Positions 6,732 through 8,313 of a DNA stretch of 8,313 nt are shown in pieces. Within the stretch, counting starts at the first letter, position 1. Each line of letters opens with the position of its first letter. Origin of the DNA: Actinomycetes bacterium (lineage in GTDB: Bacteria; Actinomycetota; Acidimicrobiia; Acidimicrobiales; UBA8190); the NCBI GenBank assembly GCA_021798135.1, contig JAJZYI010000145.1, forward strand, positions 1-8,313, written 5' to 3'. Below the pieces are notes generated by a model that was not told the origin of the DNA, ran no database searches, and saw nothing but the letters and a program-made list of their open reading frames with translations. Position numbers and translations under genes: made by a program.

Positions 6732-8125
6732 CGCCGGACCGACCGGAGCTCGTCGGCCAGGGTGGTGATGTCGCCGGCCCCCATGGTGAGGCACAGGTCG
6801 CCCGGGTGCAGCAGCTCGGCCACGGCCTCGGGCAGCTCGTGGCGGCCGCCGACGTAGCGCACGTCGGCGCCGGGGACTGCGGCAGCGGCTGCGTCCGCCA
6901 CCAGCCGGCCCGTGACACCGGGCACCGCTGCCTCACCCGCCGGGTAGACGTCGGTCACGACCACCACGTCGGCACCGGCGAACGCCGGCCCGAACTGCTC
7001 GGCAAGCATCGCCGTGCGCGTGAACCGGTGGGGCTGGAACACCACGACCAGCCGCCCTGCGTGCCCTGCACGGGCGGTGGCGATGGTCGCCGCCACCTCC
7101 GCCGGCAGGTGCGCGTAGTCGTCGACCAGGCGGACGCCGTCGACCTCGCCGCGCGCCTCGAAGCGGCGCGCCACCCCGGCGAAGCGCGCCAGCGCCCGCT
7201 GGGCGGCGTCGAACCCCGCACCGACGACGTGCGCCGCGGCGACCGCCACCACGGCGTTGGCGACGTTGTGGTCGCCGGGGACCGCCAGCTCGATCTCCGT
7301 CACGACCTCGCCGCCGTGGTGCACGGCGAACGCAGGCGACGCCGGCGCCGAGGGGCGCCGCTCCACCCGGTAGTCGGCGCCGGCGGCGGTCCCGGCCGTC
7401 ACCGCGCCGTGCCGGCGCCCGAGCGCGGCGGCCTCGGGGTCGTCGGCGTTCACCACGACGCGGCCGCCCGGCACCGACGCGAACCGGTCGAACGCGGCCC
7501 GCAGGGCGTCGAACGAGCCGTAGTGCTCCAGGTGGTCCGCCTCGACGTTGGTCACGACCGCCACGGCGGGCGCGAGCCGCAGGAACGTGCCGTCGCTCTC
7601 GTCGGCCTCCACGACCAGCCAGTCGCCCTCGTCCCACACCGCGTTCGTGCCGATCTCGTTGACGTCCCCGCCGACCAGGAACGACGGGCGCATGCCGGCC
7701 TCGACCAGCACCAGGGCGAGCATGGAGGTCGTGGTCGTCTTGCCGTGCGTGCCGGACACCGCCGCCACCCGCCGGCGCGCGCAGATCGCGGCCAGCAGGT
7801 CGGCGCGCGACACCACGGCCAGGCCGAGGCGCCGGGCCTCCACCACCTCGGGGTTCGTCTCGGGCACGGCGGTCGACACGGCGACGACCTCGCTGCCGGC
7901 GACGTGCTCGGCGCTGTGCCCGATCCTGACGTCCACCCCCGCCGCCCGCAGGCGGTCCACCGCCGGCGACGCCTTCAGGTCGCTCCCCGTGACCTGGTGG
8001 CCCATGGCCGCCAGCACCGACGCGTAGGCGCTCATGCCAGCGCCGCCCACCCCCACCAGGTGGATCCGGCGAGGCCGGGACAGGTCGACGGCCGCGGCGC
8101 GCGGCTCCGGGCGCGGCCCGCTCAC
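6728..8125 (-). CDS. murC: MurC, UDP-N-acetylmuramate--L-alanine ligase
   Basis: 465 residues. MurC joins L-Ala to UDP-MurNAc with ATP, the first step of stem-peptide synthesis. The N-terminal Rossmann-like domain has GVGGAG (25-30). The central ATPase domain has the P-loop SGTHGKTTTT (124-133), EADESDG (173-179) and NVEADHLEHY (193-202), and PGDHNVANA (283-291) leads into the C-terminal domain. That domain has DDYAHLP (335-341), QPHRFTRT (364-371), a PGVTGRLV segment near 402-409 and TMGAGDI (447-453). The usual DDYAHHP has Leu at its second His (residue 340). GTG at 8125 is chosen over GTG at 8146 because GGAGGG lies six bases upstream and the codon overlaps the murG stop as GTGA. Its own stop overlaps the murB start in the same way. 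Confidence 0.97.
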   Translation of the reverse strand: MSGPRPEPRAAAVDLSRPRRIHLVGVGGAGMSAYASVLAAMGHQVTGSDLKASPAVDRLRAAGVDVRIGHSAEHVAGSEVVAVSTAVPETNPEVVEARRLGLAVVSRADLLAAICARRRVAAVSGTHGKTTTTSMLALVLVEAGMRPSFLVGGDVNEIGTNAVWDEGDWLVVEADESDGTFLRLAPAVAVVTNVEADHLEHYGSFDALRAAFDRFASVPGGRVVVNADDPEAAALGRRHGAVTAGTAAGADYRVERRPSAPASPAFAVHHGGEVVTEIELAVPGDHNVANAVVAVAAAHVVGAGFDAAQRALARFAGVARRFEARGEVDGVRLVDDYAHLPAEVAATIATARAGHAGRLVVVFQPHRFTRTAMLAEQFGPAFAGADVVVVTDVYPAGEAAVPGVTGRLVADAAAAAVPGADVRYVGGRHELPEAVAELLHPGDLCLTMGAGDITTLADELRSVRR

Positions 8126-8313
8126 GCGGCGCCCTCCGGCCGCCACCTGGCAGCGCGGTCCGGCCGGGCGTGGGCCTCGACCAGCGCGGCGACGGCGTCG
8201 GCGGCCCCCGGCCGCCCGACGCGGGCGGCCGCAGCCGCCATGGCGAGCCGCCGAGCCGGATCGGCGATCACCGGCTCGAGCGCAGCGGCCAGCGAGGCCC
8301 CGTCACAGGCGTC
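8122..8313 (-). CDS. murG: MurG C-terminal end (gene starts outside window)
   Basis: The last 63 codons and TGA of a gene entering from the right edge. The visible protein has CDGASLAAALEPVIADPARR, then LAMAAAAARVGRPGAADAVAAL, and ends ARWRPEGAA. This fits the C-terminal helices of MurG (GT28 fold), where a segment like AARALGRPDAA is common. MurG transfers GlcNAc from UDP-GlcNAc to lipid I to make lipid II at the inner face of the membrane. The assignment rests on this short C-terminus plus its position directly before murC, the standard dcw order. The donor-binding motifs are off the window. Confidence 0.85.
   Translation of the reverse strand, partial: DACDGASLAAALEPVIADPARRLAMAAAAARVGRPGAADAVAALVEAHARPDRAARWRPEGAA

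Noticed and set aside
6732..6794. Upstream extension of murB to an ATG at 6794
   Set aside because: The added residues are His/Arg-rich, not family-like, and lie inside murC; GTG at 6731 gives the standard GTGA overlap.
4929..6857. A 642-codon plus-strand frame opposite ftsQ and murB
   Set aside because: Antisense shadow with Pro, Ala, Thr and Arg low complexity and no family resemblance.

Overview
The window is a stretch of very GC-rich DNA (visibly above 70 percent, with long stop-free shadow frames on both strands) carrying the 3' half of a division and cell wall (dcw) cluster. Every gene lies on the minus strand, so transcription runs from base 8313 towards base 1. In that order: murG (3' end only), murC, murB, ftsQ, ftsZ, a YggS/YlmE-type PLP protein, sepF, a YggT membrane protein, divIVA, and the start of a lysine/alanine-rich protein that runs off the left edge. 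SepF and DivIVA are present, ftsA is not found between ftsQ and ftsZ, and GC is high; together these point to an actinobacterium. An Acidimicrobiia-like lineage is a guess from gene order only.

Region 5685-8313 holds the last cytoplasmic steps of peptidoglycan precursor synthesis. murG/murC and murC/murB overlap by four bases (GTGA), which implies translational coupling. ftsQ follows after 28 bases. The ftsQ stop codon lies inside a well-formed promoter (TTGACC, 17 bases, TATGGT) that would give ftsZ its own transcript with a leader of about 130 bases containing two hairpins.

Region 1734-4652 (ftsZ, yggS-like, sepF, yggT) is tightly packed. FtsZ forms the ring and SepF tethers it to the membrane, doing the work that FtsA does elsewhere. 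A strong hairpin sits between sepF and yggT. divIVA (polar growth and septum scaffold) follows, with a long Gly/Ala/Pro tail.

Region 1-809 is the least ordinary part. After divIVA come two overlapping GC-rich hairpins (likely terminator), then a promoter (TTGCGT, 17 bases, TATCGT), a leader hairpin, a possible 15-codon leader ORF ending in a TGATG overlap, and a protein whose visible part is rich in Ala, Lys, Arg, Pro and Gly. Its last visible 55 residues are eleven uniform GA[AV]KA pentapeptides. By gene order it may be the basic N-terminal tail of a DksA/TraR-like zinc-finger protein, but the decisive C-terminal part is outside the window.

I found no RNA genes, mobile elements or CRISPR, and no convincing sign of an undescribed system. 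The gene content is a conserved core locus; the points of interest are repeats, leaders and a few residue substitutions.
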